NCBI GenBank assembly: GCA_036939355.1
Contig: JALLAP010000618.1
Span: 1 to 11,763, forward strand
Direction of reading: 5' to 3'
Origin: Thalassiosira profunda
Lineage: Eukaryota > Bacillariophyta > Thalassiosirophyceae > Thalassiosirales > Thalassiosiraceae
DNA: 11,763 nucleotides
In this document: positions 1-5,944 of the stretch, piece by piece
Layout of the letters: every line of letters begins with the position of its first letter
How positions within the stretch are numbered: position 1 is the stretch's first letter
Made by a program: the position numbers and the translations under genes
Notes under the pieces: model-generated
Told to the model about the DNA's origin: nothing
Databases searched by the model: none
What the model saw: the letters and a program-made list of their open reading frames with translations, nothing else

Positions 1-133
1 GTGGAACATGCGACGCGAGGAGATGCGCGGCGTGCTCGTCGTCAGGAACCTTGGATATGGAGATGGTGAGCACCTCCCCGGCGACAGCGGTGGCCGCGAG
101 GGCGGCGGCGAGGGCGAGGGCGCGGATCAACAT
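1..133 (-). CDS. 5' end of a secreted protein, possibly aspartic protease (partial)
   Basis: The minus strand opens with an ATG at 133-131 in a good context (GCACC before it) and stays open to the window edge, giving 44 codons. Residues 1-18 form a clear signal peptide (MLIRALALAAALAATAVAG, Ala/Leu rich), followed by EVLTISISKVPDDEHAAHLL. A short beta-strand-like stretch, then a basic/Pro turn and a helix, is what the propeptide of cathepsin D-type aspartic proteases looks like, where it covers the active-site cleft. That family assignment is inference from very few residues. The protein is very likely to enter the secretory pathway. The catalytic region, if present, lies to the left of the window. 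The codons are strongly G/C-ending. It is divergent from the MaoC gene, with which it shares a 315-bp promoter region. Confidence 0.5.
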   Translation of the reverse strand, partial: MLIRALALAAALAATAVAGEVLTISISKVPDDEHAAHLLASHVP

Positions 134-448
134 GGTGCAGCAGAGAAGTGTTGGAGGCTTACTTGCCTCTTCCTTTGCCTTTGTGTCACTCAAAACGCGG
201 GGGTACTATCTAGTAGATTTAATATGGTGACATATTTTAACCTAAGAGAGACTTATCGAGAAAATTATTACACGTATCTAACCCCAAAACAAATTTACAC
301 AGAGATACTTACAAAATAAACTATCGTAGTGTTGCCCCCTCATTTAGGTGAACGTGAACGCGTGTTCTTTGTCTTTGCAATTTGTTCTTTGAAGCTAGCG
401 CCCTCGCCCCTGATCTGATCGTGCTCGCCCTATCGTATCAACGGAACG
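134..448. promoter_or_regulatory. Divergent intergenic region between secreted-protein gene and MaoC gene
   Basis: This gap separates two divergent start codons and must hold both promoters and 5' UTRs. It is much more A/T-rich (especially about 195-320) than the flanking coding DNA, and I see no conserved protein in any frame. Visible small elements are an odd-centred palindrome ATCTA-G-TAGAT at 208-218, an ACGCGT (MluI-type) box at 358-363 next to a GTGAAC direct repeat (349-360), and the 9-mer TGTTCTTTG twice, at 363-371 and 383-391. None can be tied to a known factor from sequence alone. Confidence 0.5.
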
Positions 449-1744
449 ATGTCTGCCGCCCTTCTGCGGCAAATCCCACCAGGCCTGCGGCCGATCAGCG
501 CGCGATGGGCGTCGTCGCTCGCTGGTGGCGGCGGTCTGATGGGCGGGAGGCCGACGCCGAGGCCAAAACGCAAGCTCAAGCGCGACGATGCACCGACCAC
601 AAAGCAGAGCGCAAATAGTGGCAGCAGCAGCGATCCATCACTCTTCTTGAAGGGAGAGGTCCTCGACCACGCCCTCGACCTCAAGCGGTGCCGTCCCGGT
701 ACCGAGGTGGAGGTGCCCTATGAACTGACGCTCACAGAATCGCTGTTCGAGTTCTGGCAGAGCTCGTTCCACTCCCAGGACCGGGTGCACACGTCCACGC
801 CCTTCGCGCGGGCGCTGGGGCTGCAGGATCGGGCGATGCCGCTCAGTCTGGTACTATTTTTGACAGGGGCAATGAGCCACGAGGACGCGGCCAAGGTGCA
901 AGTGGGGTTTGGGAGATGTGTCTACCACTGGCCGGTATTTGCGGGGGACACAATCACGAAGAGATTCATCGTGGAAAAAGTGAGAAATACTTCCGATGGG
1001 AACCACTCGATCATCAACTTCAAGTGCTCGTTAATCAATCAACGCGGGAGGCTTTGCATGTCTGCAGAGAAGCGCTTGCTCTTCGAATTTCCCGTACCCG
1101 AATCAAATGTGACCATTCCCCCCGAGCAGTCGGAGTCGTCCCAGCTTTTCCGCGACCACCTGCTCTCGAAAGCAAGCGTCCTGCGCGGCATGGAAAGCCA
1201 CTCGCTGACGCCGCTCCGGACAGGCAGCTTGATATTGCACACCCTCTCCCGCCCAATCACCTTTTCGCAGTCCCTTCAGCTGGCGTCGTTGGCGAGGCTG
1301 ACGCACGAGCGGCACTTTGACGTCCGCAAGTACGACGAGAGAACGGAGGTGTATGTACCGGCGGGCCTGGTATTGGGGTTGACGGTGTCAGCTTCGAATC
1401 GGGATCTCCACGAAACACTGCACGAAGAAATTGTCAATGTGAGCTATATCCACCATCTGCATCCGGGAGATGTGGTCAGCGCGTTCTCGTATATCACGGG
1501 CGTCGATGAGAATTTACCGGGCGAGCTAGAGGAAGTGTCGGTACGAACAGTTGGGGCGAAGAACTTGTCTCTGGAGGACGTGGACGTTCCAGTGGAGTTG
1601 TTGACAACAGACAAAACGTACACAAAGAACGTGGATCGCATATGCAAGAGCAGTTGCCCGAAGCTCACAAACAAAATCGTTGCTGTGGTGGACCGCAAGA
1701 TACTGCGTCAATCAAATCGAAGGGAGGTCGTCTTCTTGTTGTGA
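449..1744 (+). CDS. MaoC-type tandem-hotdog acyl-CoA hydratase/dehydratase-like protein, likely mitochondrial
   Basis: A 431-residue uninterrupted frame from the first ATG. Residues 1-45 are rich in Arg, Ser and Pro with no acid before Asp46, as in a mitochondrial presequence. Two hotdog-like halves follow. The first (about 85-215) holds PFARALG, MPLSLVLFL, YHWPVFAGDTI (159-169) and INQRG (196-200). The second (about 265-375) holds HFDVRKY, VPAGLVLGLTVSASNRDLHE and HPGDVVSAFSYI. Motifs of the type PVFAGDTI and NQRG are typical of MaoC domains, and the double arrangement with the LVLG...RDLHE segment resembles mesaconyl-CoA/beta-methylmalyl-CoA hydratases and fungal HTD2-like proteins. The family hydrates or dehydrates enoyl thioesters. 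The canonical D-x-N-P-x-H signature is not clear: I see DRVHT (111-115) and THERHFD (285-291) instead, so the substrate and even activity are uncertain. The tail from 376 on has no recognised domain. Confidence 0.75.
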   Translation: MSAALLRQIPPGLRPISARWASSLAGGGGLMGGRPTPRPKRKLKRDDAPTTKQSANSGSSSDPSLFLKGEVLDHALDLKRCRPGTEVEVPYELTLTESLFEFWQSSFHSQDRVHTSTPFARALGLQDRAMPLSLVLFLTGAMSHEDAAKVQVGFGRCVYHWPVFAGDTITKRFIVEKVRNTSDGNHSIINFKCSLINQRGRLCMSAEKRLLFEFPVPESNVTIPPEQSESSQLFRDHLLSKASVLRGMESHSLTPLRTGSLILHTLSRPITFSQSLQLASLARLTHERHFDVRKYDERTEVYVPAGLVLGLTVSASNRDLHETLHEEIVNVSYIHHLHPGDVVSAFSYITGVDENLPGELEEVSVRTVGAKNLSLEDVDVPVELLTTDKTYTKNVDRICKSSCPKLTNKIVAVVDRKILRQSNRREVVFLL

Positions 1745-1852
1745 ATGTAAGCCCCCTTAAGTGCTCATCACTGTATCAGATATAACGTCCTCGTCTAGAT
1801 ATGTACACTATGTCCATTTCGTTTCTAAACTTCTCCCTTTGTCCATTGCTTT
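1745..1852. other. Convergent intergenic region with both 3' ends
   Basis: A gap of 108 bp between the stop codons of the MaoC gene (plus) and the BTB-like gene (minus). It is A/T-richer than the coding DNA and must supply 3' UTR and polyadenylation signals for both strands. I see no exact AATAAA on either strand and no strong hairpin. Confidence 0.4.
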
Positions 1853-2722
1853 TCATTTGAGCAGTTTCCAAAGTAGCATCGCCTGACTCTCTGCTGATGT
1901 TTGCTGATAATATAACGATCCTTCTTTCGACAGAAGCCCAATAGAGACGAATTCTCGCAGAAGACGCAGTGGATTCTCTGGCAGCCCAGAACACAGGGAT
2001 GAAAGCTGATTCAGTACATTGTACGTTCCCATCCGCCTCCCGTGATTTGCAGTGCTGTACTGCTCATCCTCCTTCAGCATTTGACACATGAAGAGGCAGA
2101 CCAGAAATCTCCACATTCGTTCCGTCATGCGGTATTCGGGCACCCTTTTGACATACACTTCCTCTTCCTCGCCGTCATCTGTGAGCGAACGCCTTCGTCC
2201 GACCAAATCCCGCTTTGTCAAAGTCTCTTCCAAGGAGCAGGGACACTGCACCATCTTGATAGCCCACAACTTTGTCAATATCTCATCCTGATGTCGGACG
2301 TTGAGGTAGCCCAGCACTTGATGTAGCTTCTCCTCATCATTGGGTGTTGTGTCTTTTTGCTCCCATTTGAATCCATCCCACAGTAGCTCTTTCAGCTCCT
2401 CTGACGCAACTTTCTCGTGCTCAGCATCTCTACTCTCTGCATCTTCGGATTCCCCGTCACCGCCCCTCAACTGAGCCTGAGACACAATGAATCGAAGGAC
2501 GGACGTGCAGGCCACTGGGTCTAGATCCGTTTGTGATAGGTCGACGACAGGAATGTCGACATCGCCTTGCCCGTCGCTGTATTGCAATTTCAGCCACCGC
2601 TCCGAGAGCAGGGCATCAAAGTACAAACTGTACCGACGGAGCGCGCAGATGGGATATTGCCGAGGGGTCTGGTGCGCTCCCCTTGACGACGGAGGGAGGA
2701 TGATAGCGATGTTTCTTTGCAT
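1853..2722 (-). CDS. Unrecognised acidic protein with BTB/POZ-like N-terminal segment
   Basis: A 289-residue frame. I start it at ATG 2722-2720 (context ATCACCATGC) because the open frame further upstream has the composition of antisense to the next gene. Residues 26-80 read ALRRYSLYFDALLSERW, then an acidic turn, IPVVDLSQTDLDP and SVLRFIV. That order (aromatic-Phe-ALLS, a strand with Val/Ile, then a Leu-rich helix ending the unit) resembles a BTB/POZ fold, where S.yF..LL and vL.fiY are typical. A second acidic patch lies at about 88-112 and another at 182-189 (DDGEEEEV), and 200-289 is Leu-rich and probably helical. If it is a BTB protein, a cullin-3 adaptor or a dimerisation role would be usual, but that is inference. 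No catalytic motif, signal peptide or clear membrane span is seen. The gene is convergent with the MaoC gene and divergent from the NUFIP-like gene. Confidence 0.6.
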   Translation of the reverse strand: MQRNIAIILPPSSRGAHQTPRQYPICALRRYSLYFDALLSERWLKLQYSDGQGDVDIPVVDLSQTDLDPVACTSVLRFIVSQAQLRGGDGESEDAESRDAEHEKVASEELKELLWDGFKWEQKDTTPNDEEKLHQVLGYLNVRHQDEILTKLWAIKMVQCPCSLEETLTKRDLVGRRRSLTDDGEEEEVYVKRVPEYRMTERMWRFLVCLFMCQMLKEDEQYSTANHGRRMGTYNVLNQLSSLCSGLPENPLRLLREFVSIGLLSKEGSLYYQQTSAESQAMLLWKLLK

Positions 2723-3096
2723 GGTGATGGCCTCAGCTGCAGCGCCGAGTGTCCAAGTCGGTGCACGTGAAGACTCCCCTCTGTCCGATTGTTCACTCCG
2801 GCCGACGAAGGTGCAGCTGTTGATCGACGTCTCGGCGCAATCCAAAGAGAGCTCCCGCCGCCGTCCCAGCAAGCGAATTATGAAAGCACAGGCAGACCCG
2901 CCTGCCTGGCGTGCCGAGAGTGGATGCCGACCAACGTCGGCGGCGTTGAGGAGAAAGAACAATGACGTCTCCGCCTTGCCGGAAGTGACGGTGAAGGTGA
3001 GAGGGACGGAGTGAAGGAGGCACGCCTTTTTTGCAGGCCTCCACCACCAAAAATCGCGCCCCGCCCAGGCCCCGCCCCGCCTCTGCGCCCCTTGCC
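2723..3096. promoter_or_regulatory. Divergent promoter region, BTB-like gene / NUFIP-like gene
   Basis: The 374 bp between two divergent ATGs. Near its centre lies a perfect inverted repeat, CAGGCAG (2889-2895) and CTGCCTG (2902-2908), with a 6-bp spacer. A CACGTG E-box/G-box sits at 2764-2769, close to the minus gene, and a TGACGTC half of a CRE/bZIP type site lies near 2964. A GC-rich stretch (CCCGCCCAGGCCCCGCCCCGCC type, about 3058-3080) lies just before the NUFIP start. The minus strand is open through this region, but the encoded residues look unstructured and no ATG supports an upstream coding exon. Confidence 0.45.
2889..2908. repeat. Inverted repeat at centre of divergent promoter
   Basis: Perfect 7-bp arms CAGGCAG and CTGCCTG separated by ACCCGC. 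It lies almost midway between the two start codons, a suitable place for a dimeric regulator acting on both genes, but an inverted repeat of this size can also occur by chance. Confidence 0.4.
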
Positions 3097-4428
3097 ATGG
3101 CGTCCAACTTCGGAGCCCCTCCGCCGCCGCCTCCTCCTCCTCCGCCGCCTCAACAAGGTCTGAATGGAGCGCCAGTGTCGGCGGGGTCGAATGGTGTGGG
3201 ATCGCAACGTGCATCGCCTGCGCAGTACGCCCATCAACAGATGCACCAACCGCCGATGGCCCATCACGCAGCGCCGCAGGGAGGCTACCACCCCCCGCAG
3301 CATGCACAATATCTGTACCAGCAGTACCCACAACACCAGTATCAGCAGCAATACAATCAATACCAATACAATCATCAATATCGCGGGTATGCCAACTATG
3401 AGTACGCAACTGCCCCTCCGCCGCCGCCGCCGCAACATCAATCCCACAACCACCACAATCACAACATCGATCAACACTCGAGGGGACAGAACGGGCACAG
3501 CACGAATGCCGACGCGGCGGCGTCACTCCGCCAATCCGAAGAAGGTCAACCCCAAAACGCCAAGCCGAAGAAGGTCAACCCCAAAATGGCCAAAAAGTAC
3601 GCGGGCCGCGGCCTCAAGACGATCACCGTGTCCGGGCCTGGGATGCCCACCCAGCGGTTCAAAATATGCGTGGGAAACCACCCCGACGACGTGCGGAAGT
3701 GGATTGAGGAGCGGAGGAAGCGGTTTCCCCGGAGCGGTGGGGGGAATGCCGTGGGCTCAGGTGATGTGTTGGGTGGGAAGAGAATGAGGGACGAAGGCAG
3801 AGAAGGCGAGAACGCTTCCCAAAAGAAATCCTGCCTTGATGAGATAGGAAAAGATGGGGATGCAACGAAAGCAGAGGGGCTGTCCTCTCTGTTGGCGGGC
3901 TACGATTCGTCTGCGTCGGAAGGGGAAGTTTGCGAGCCCAAGGCTGCAACAGAGGATCATTCGAGAAAGGAGCCACCATCAAGTGAATTGCAATCGTCAG
4001 TTGGGGAGGCCAGTGCCCCTGAACAACCGCATCCCAAAAGACTCTGCAGGTACTACCAACGCGGAAAGTGCCACCACGGCTCTTCTTGCAAATTCCTGCA
4101 TTCGGACGCAGCAACAACGCCGGAAGAAAAGCAGAAGCGACGGGAGACGCAGAGCGAACGAGATCGAGCGCGGAATAGGCAGGACCGGGAGCTGAGGGCG
4201 TTGGGTCTCACCGCCCCGAGTCACGGGAGCAGGTATACCAGCGGGGGTAAAACTATGGACAGCTCGAGCCTGTTGCAAAGGTTGTTGCAGCGGGATAAGG
4301 AGAGGGAGCACCGACTGACGTTGCAGCTGCTGAGATGGATTGTGGACAGCAACTATTTTCTGGGCGAGAGTGCTGGCAAATTGAGCAACGAAAGTGGCAA
4401 AGACGATGTTGCAAAAGAGCCGGAATGA
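3097..4428 (+). CDS. NUFIP1: NUFIP1/Rsa1-like snoRNP assembly protein with CCCH zinc finger
   Basis: A 443-residue protein starting at the first in-frame ATG, in a near-perfect context (GCCATGG). Order of parts: poly-Pro (8-18); a low-complexity Q/Y/H/N-rich region (about 43-127) of prion-like composition; a basic NUFIP1 core at about 156-212 containing PKKVNPKMAKKYAGRG and DDVRKWIEERRKRFP, whose WIEER+++FP motif is diagnostic of the family; a Ser/acidic linker (SSLLAGYDSSASEGE); a CCCH finger C317-x7-C325-x5-C331-x3-H335; an E/R/Q-rich helix (343-367); and a C-terminal LLQRLLQRDKEREHRLTLQLLRWIV helix, which also ends plant and fungal NUFIP proteins. Known role of the family: with the R2TP/HSP90 machinery it bridges Snu13/15.5K and other core proteins during box C/D snoRNP assembly in the nucleus. 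The role here follows from those motifs. A 29-bp near-repeat changes frame just before the core. Confidence 0.83.
   Translation: MASNFGAPPPPPPPPPPPQQGLNGAPVSAGSNGVGSQRASPAQYAHQQMHQPPMAHHAAPQGGYHPPQHAQYLYQQYPQHQYQQQYNQYQYNHQYRGYANYEYATAPPPPPPQHQSHNHHNHNIDQHSRGQNGHSTNADAAASLRQSEEGQPQNAKPKKVNPKMAKKYAGRGLKTITVSGPGMPTQRFKICVGNHPDDVRKWIEERRKRFPRSGGGNAVGSGDVLGGKRMRDEGREGENASQKKSCLDEIGKDGDATKAEGLSSLLAGYDSSASEGEVCEPKAATEDHSRKEPPSSELQSSVGEASAPEQPHPKRLCRYYQRGKCHHGSSCKFLHSDAATTPEEKQKRRETQSERDRARNRQDRELRALGLTAPSHGSRYTSGGKTMDSSSLLQRLLQRDKEREHRLTLQLLRWIVDSNYFLGESAGKLSNESGKDDVAKEPE
3536..3586 (+). repeat. 29-bp tandem near-repeat inside the NUFIP-like gene
   Basis: The 22-mer beginning CCGAAGAAGGTCAACCCC occurs at 3536-3557 and again at 3565-3586, a period of 29 bp. 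Because 29 is not a multiple of three, the two copies are read in different frames: the first gives SEEGQPQN and the second gives PKKVNPK, the conserved start of the NUFIP core. It looks like a recent local duplication. Confidence 0.8.
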
Positions 4429-4439
4429 AAGTATGACTG

Positions 4440-5594
4440 TCACTCTGTATAAAATCCGAAGAAGGAAATATCGCCACTATCCCCACCGAGCCAGAACAAA
4501 CTGCATATGCAAGGCACCAATGCCAGCGCCAAGCACACTACTCCAAATGCCGGGACCGTCTTTCTATATGGGGCTACACCTGCATTCGACACTCTGGTAG
4601 CAACCATCGACGCTTCGGTCGCAAACAAAGCAAACAAAGCATCCGTCGACTCGAGAAGGGTTTGCTTGCTGTGGAGATCTGTCACCCTCTGCCACCATGC
4701 CTGGCCCTGCAATCCAAATGCAAGGCAAGCAGGCACAAACACGCAGCCGATGACGCCAATAAAGAGAAGTCCTTTTGAGCGGAAGAGTTCATTCTCCGAC
4801 AGGGTTGTGGGGATATTGAGTTGCGATGCAGATTGCCGAGTGAGCAGACGGGACGCTTGCACCATCCTCGTCGATAGACTCTCCTTTTCTTCGTCGCCTC
4901 CGAAGTGATCCAGAAGAGTGATTCCCGGCGCAGCCAGCGAGTATGCAAATATCGCAGCGGCAAGCCAGGGCAAGACTCCATCGAAGGAGGCGAGCCAAGC
5001 TGGACAGAAGGTTGACGTTCGCAGCGCGAGCCAGGTAGCGGCGCCCGAGTAGAGGCCGGCGTATAATGTCAACGCAGCGTCGTCGATCACTCCCATCCGC
5101 GACCTCTTTGCAATCAGATACGAAAGTTGGAGTTGCATGATGGTGGCAACAAAGCTGAGAGCCCCAAACGAAACGGATGCCTCCTGGGCCAGTTCGTAGG
5201 TCGGCCCGTAGACACCGAGGATATTGTGCACTGCCACTGGAACCCCACAGCTCGCCAAAAGGACAATCGCAAGCATATCTCGCGAATTGGAGACGGCGTC
5301 GATCAGGCTGGGCCTGGCGTCATCTGGGACGGAAAGGGAGTCCGTCACGCCAAAGTCAAGTGGGCCGAGTCCATCGTCGACGTCGGGCTGAGATCTGAAC
5401 GCATCGATGGCATCGGCCGCGCTCGGCGCGGATGCGCGGCATCGTGCCAACGTCGTTCTCGCGAGGCGCCAAGTACCCAGATGACATTTGCTGGGTAATA
5501 TTATGTGACGTGGGTGAGGCGGGGCGAATCCATCCACCACTGCCACTCGGGCGATGGGGTGAGCGAGCAGAAATGCCCCAACCAACATCATCAT
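4440..5594 (-). CDS. Plastid-targeted polytopic membrane protein of unknown family
   Basis: A 384-residue frame from the first in-frame ATG (5594-5592), one of three consecutive Met codons. The N-terminus (MMMLVGAFLLAHPIARVAVV) is a signal peptide, and the junction DG|FAPPHP with Phe23 is the ASAFAP-type motif that takes proteins into complex plastids. A basic, Ser/Ala/Arg-rich transit stretch follows (26-60). About six to seven hydrophobic helices can be read: roughly 107-129, 137-161, 174-194, 205-226, 274-296, 315-335 and 346-370. A charged loop (about 230-272) with GGDEEKESLS separates the first four from the last three. The first helix carries CGVPVAVHN and the loop after it GVYGPTYE. 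I do not recognise the family. A transporter or an assembly protein of the thylakoid or envelope would fit the topology, but no substrate motif is visible. It shares a promoter region with the TraB gene, whose product is also plastid-directed. Confidence 0.75.
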   Translation of the reverse strand: MMMLVGAFLLAHPIARVAVVDGFAPPHPRHIILPSKCHLGTWRLARTTLARCRASAPSAADAIDAFRSQPDVDDGLGPLDFGVTDSLSVPDDARPSLIDAVSNSRDMLAIVLLASCGVPVAVHNILGVYGPTYELAQEASVSFGALSFVATIMQLQLSYLIAKRSRMGVIDDAALTLYAGLYSGAATWLALRTSTFCPAWLASFDGVLPWLAAAIFAYSLAAPGITLLDHFGGDEEKESLSTRMVQASRLLTRQSASQLNIPTTLSENELFRSKGLLFIGVIGCVFVPACLAFGLQGQAWWQRVTDLHSKQTLLESTDALFALFATEASMVATRVSNAGVAPYRKTVPAFGVVCLALALVPCICSLFWLGGDSGDISFFGFYTE

Positions 5595-5944
5595 CTTTGC
5601 AAATGGGCGACAGAGATCAGATGTGATCGCAACCCTCTTCGTCCAGTGTGCCTCATCGGCAGCCCTTTCGCCTCCCTCCTCAGCCACATGCAGCAACTCT
5701 TGGTGACCCCTTTTGTCCCGTGCCGTTCCTCCTCGCCCCGCCGCGCCCAGCACTATTGTACTTGCTGCCTGCACCAAGGACGACAATTAGTGATACATTA
5801 AGTACTGACTTTTTGTGGTTTTACCGATGAGAAACCACCTTGTATTCACTTTAGATACTTCAACACTGGCTGCTGCCACCACTTCGTCAACTCTTCCGCC
5901 GGTGGAGGAAGCTCGTCCTCTCGTCAGTCGAAGAGCCTCCCAAC
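5595..5944. promoter_or_regulatory. Divergent promoter region between two plastid-protein genes
   Basis: The 350 bp between the ATG of the membrane protein (minus) and that of the TraB protein (plus). The half near the minus gene is pyrimidine-rich on the plus strand, and about 5785-5870 is A/T-richer. A perfect 7-bp inverted repeat, GTGGTTT at 5815-5821 and AAACCAC at 5832-5838 with a 10-bp spacer, is the clearest element. No protein-like frame starts here: the minus frame continuing upstream of 5594 has no ATG. Confidence 0.45.
5815..5838. repeat. Inverted repeat GTGGTTT/AAACCAC in divergent promoter
   Basis: Perfect 7-bp arms around TACCGATGAG, about 107 bp before the TraB start and 220 bp before the membrane protein start. 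A co-regulatory operator for the two plastid genes is possible, and chance occurrence cannot be excluded from one copy. Confidence 0.4.

Noticed and set aside
8..319. Plus frame of 103 codons at the left edge
   Set aside because: It is antisense to the signal-peptide exon and then runs into A/T-rich non-coding DNA. No family resemblance.
2723..3526. Upstream extension of the BTB-like minus frame
   Set aside because: Beyond 2722 the frame runs through the promoter and then antisense to the poly-Pro/Q-rich part of the NUFIP-like gene. The residues are low complexity and reflect that strand, so the ATG at 2722 is preferred.
3164..3787. Overlapping plus frame of 207 codons within the NUFIP-like gene
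   Set aside because: Thr/Arg/Ser-rich shadow frame. The other frame holds the poly-Pro, WIEER core and CCCH finger. It does contain the first PKKVNPK copy, which is explained by the 29-bp repeat.
5595..5786. N-terminal extension of the plastid membrane protein to 5786
   Set aside because: No ATG upstream of 5594 in this frame (the extension would need a TTG start), and the signal peptide with Phe motif fits a start at the first ATG.
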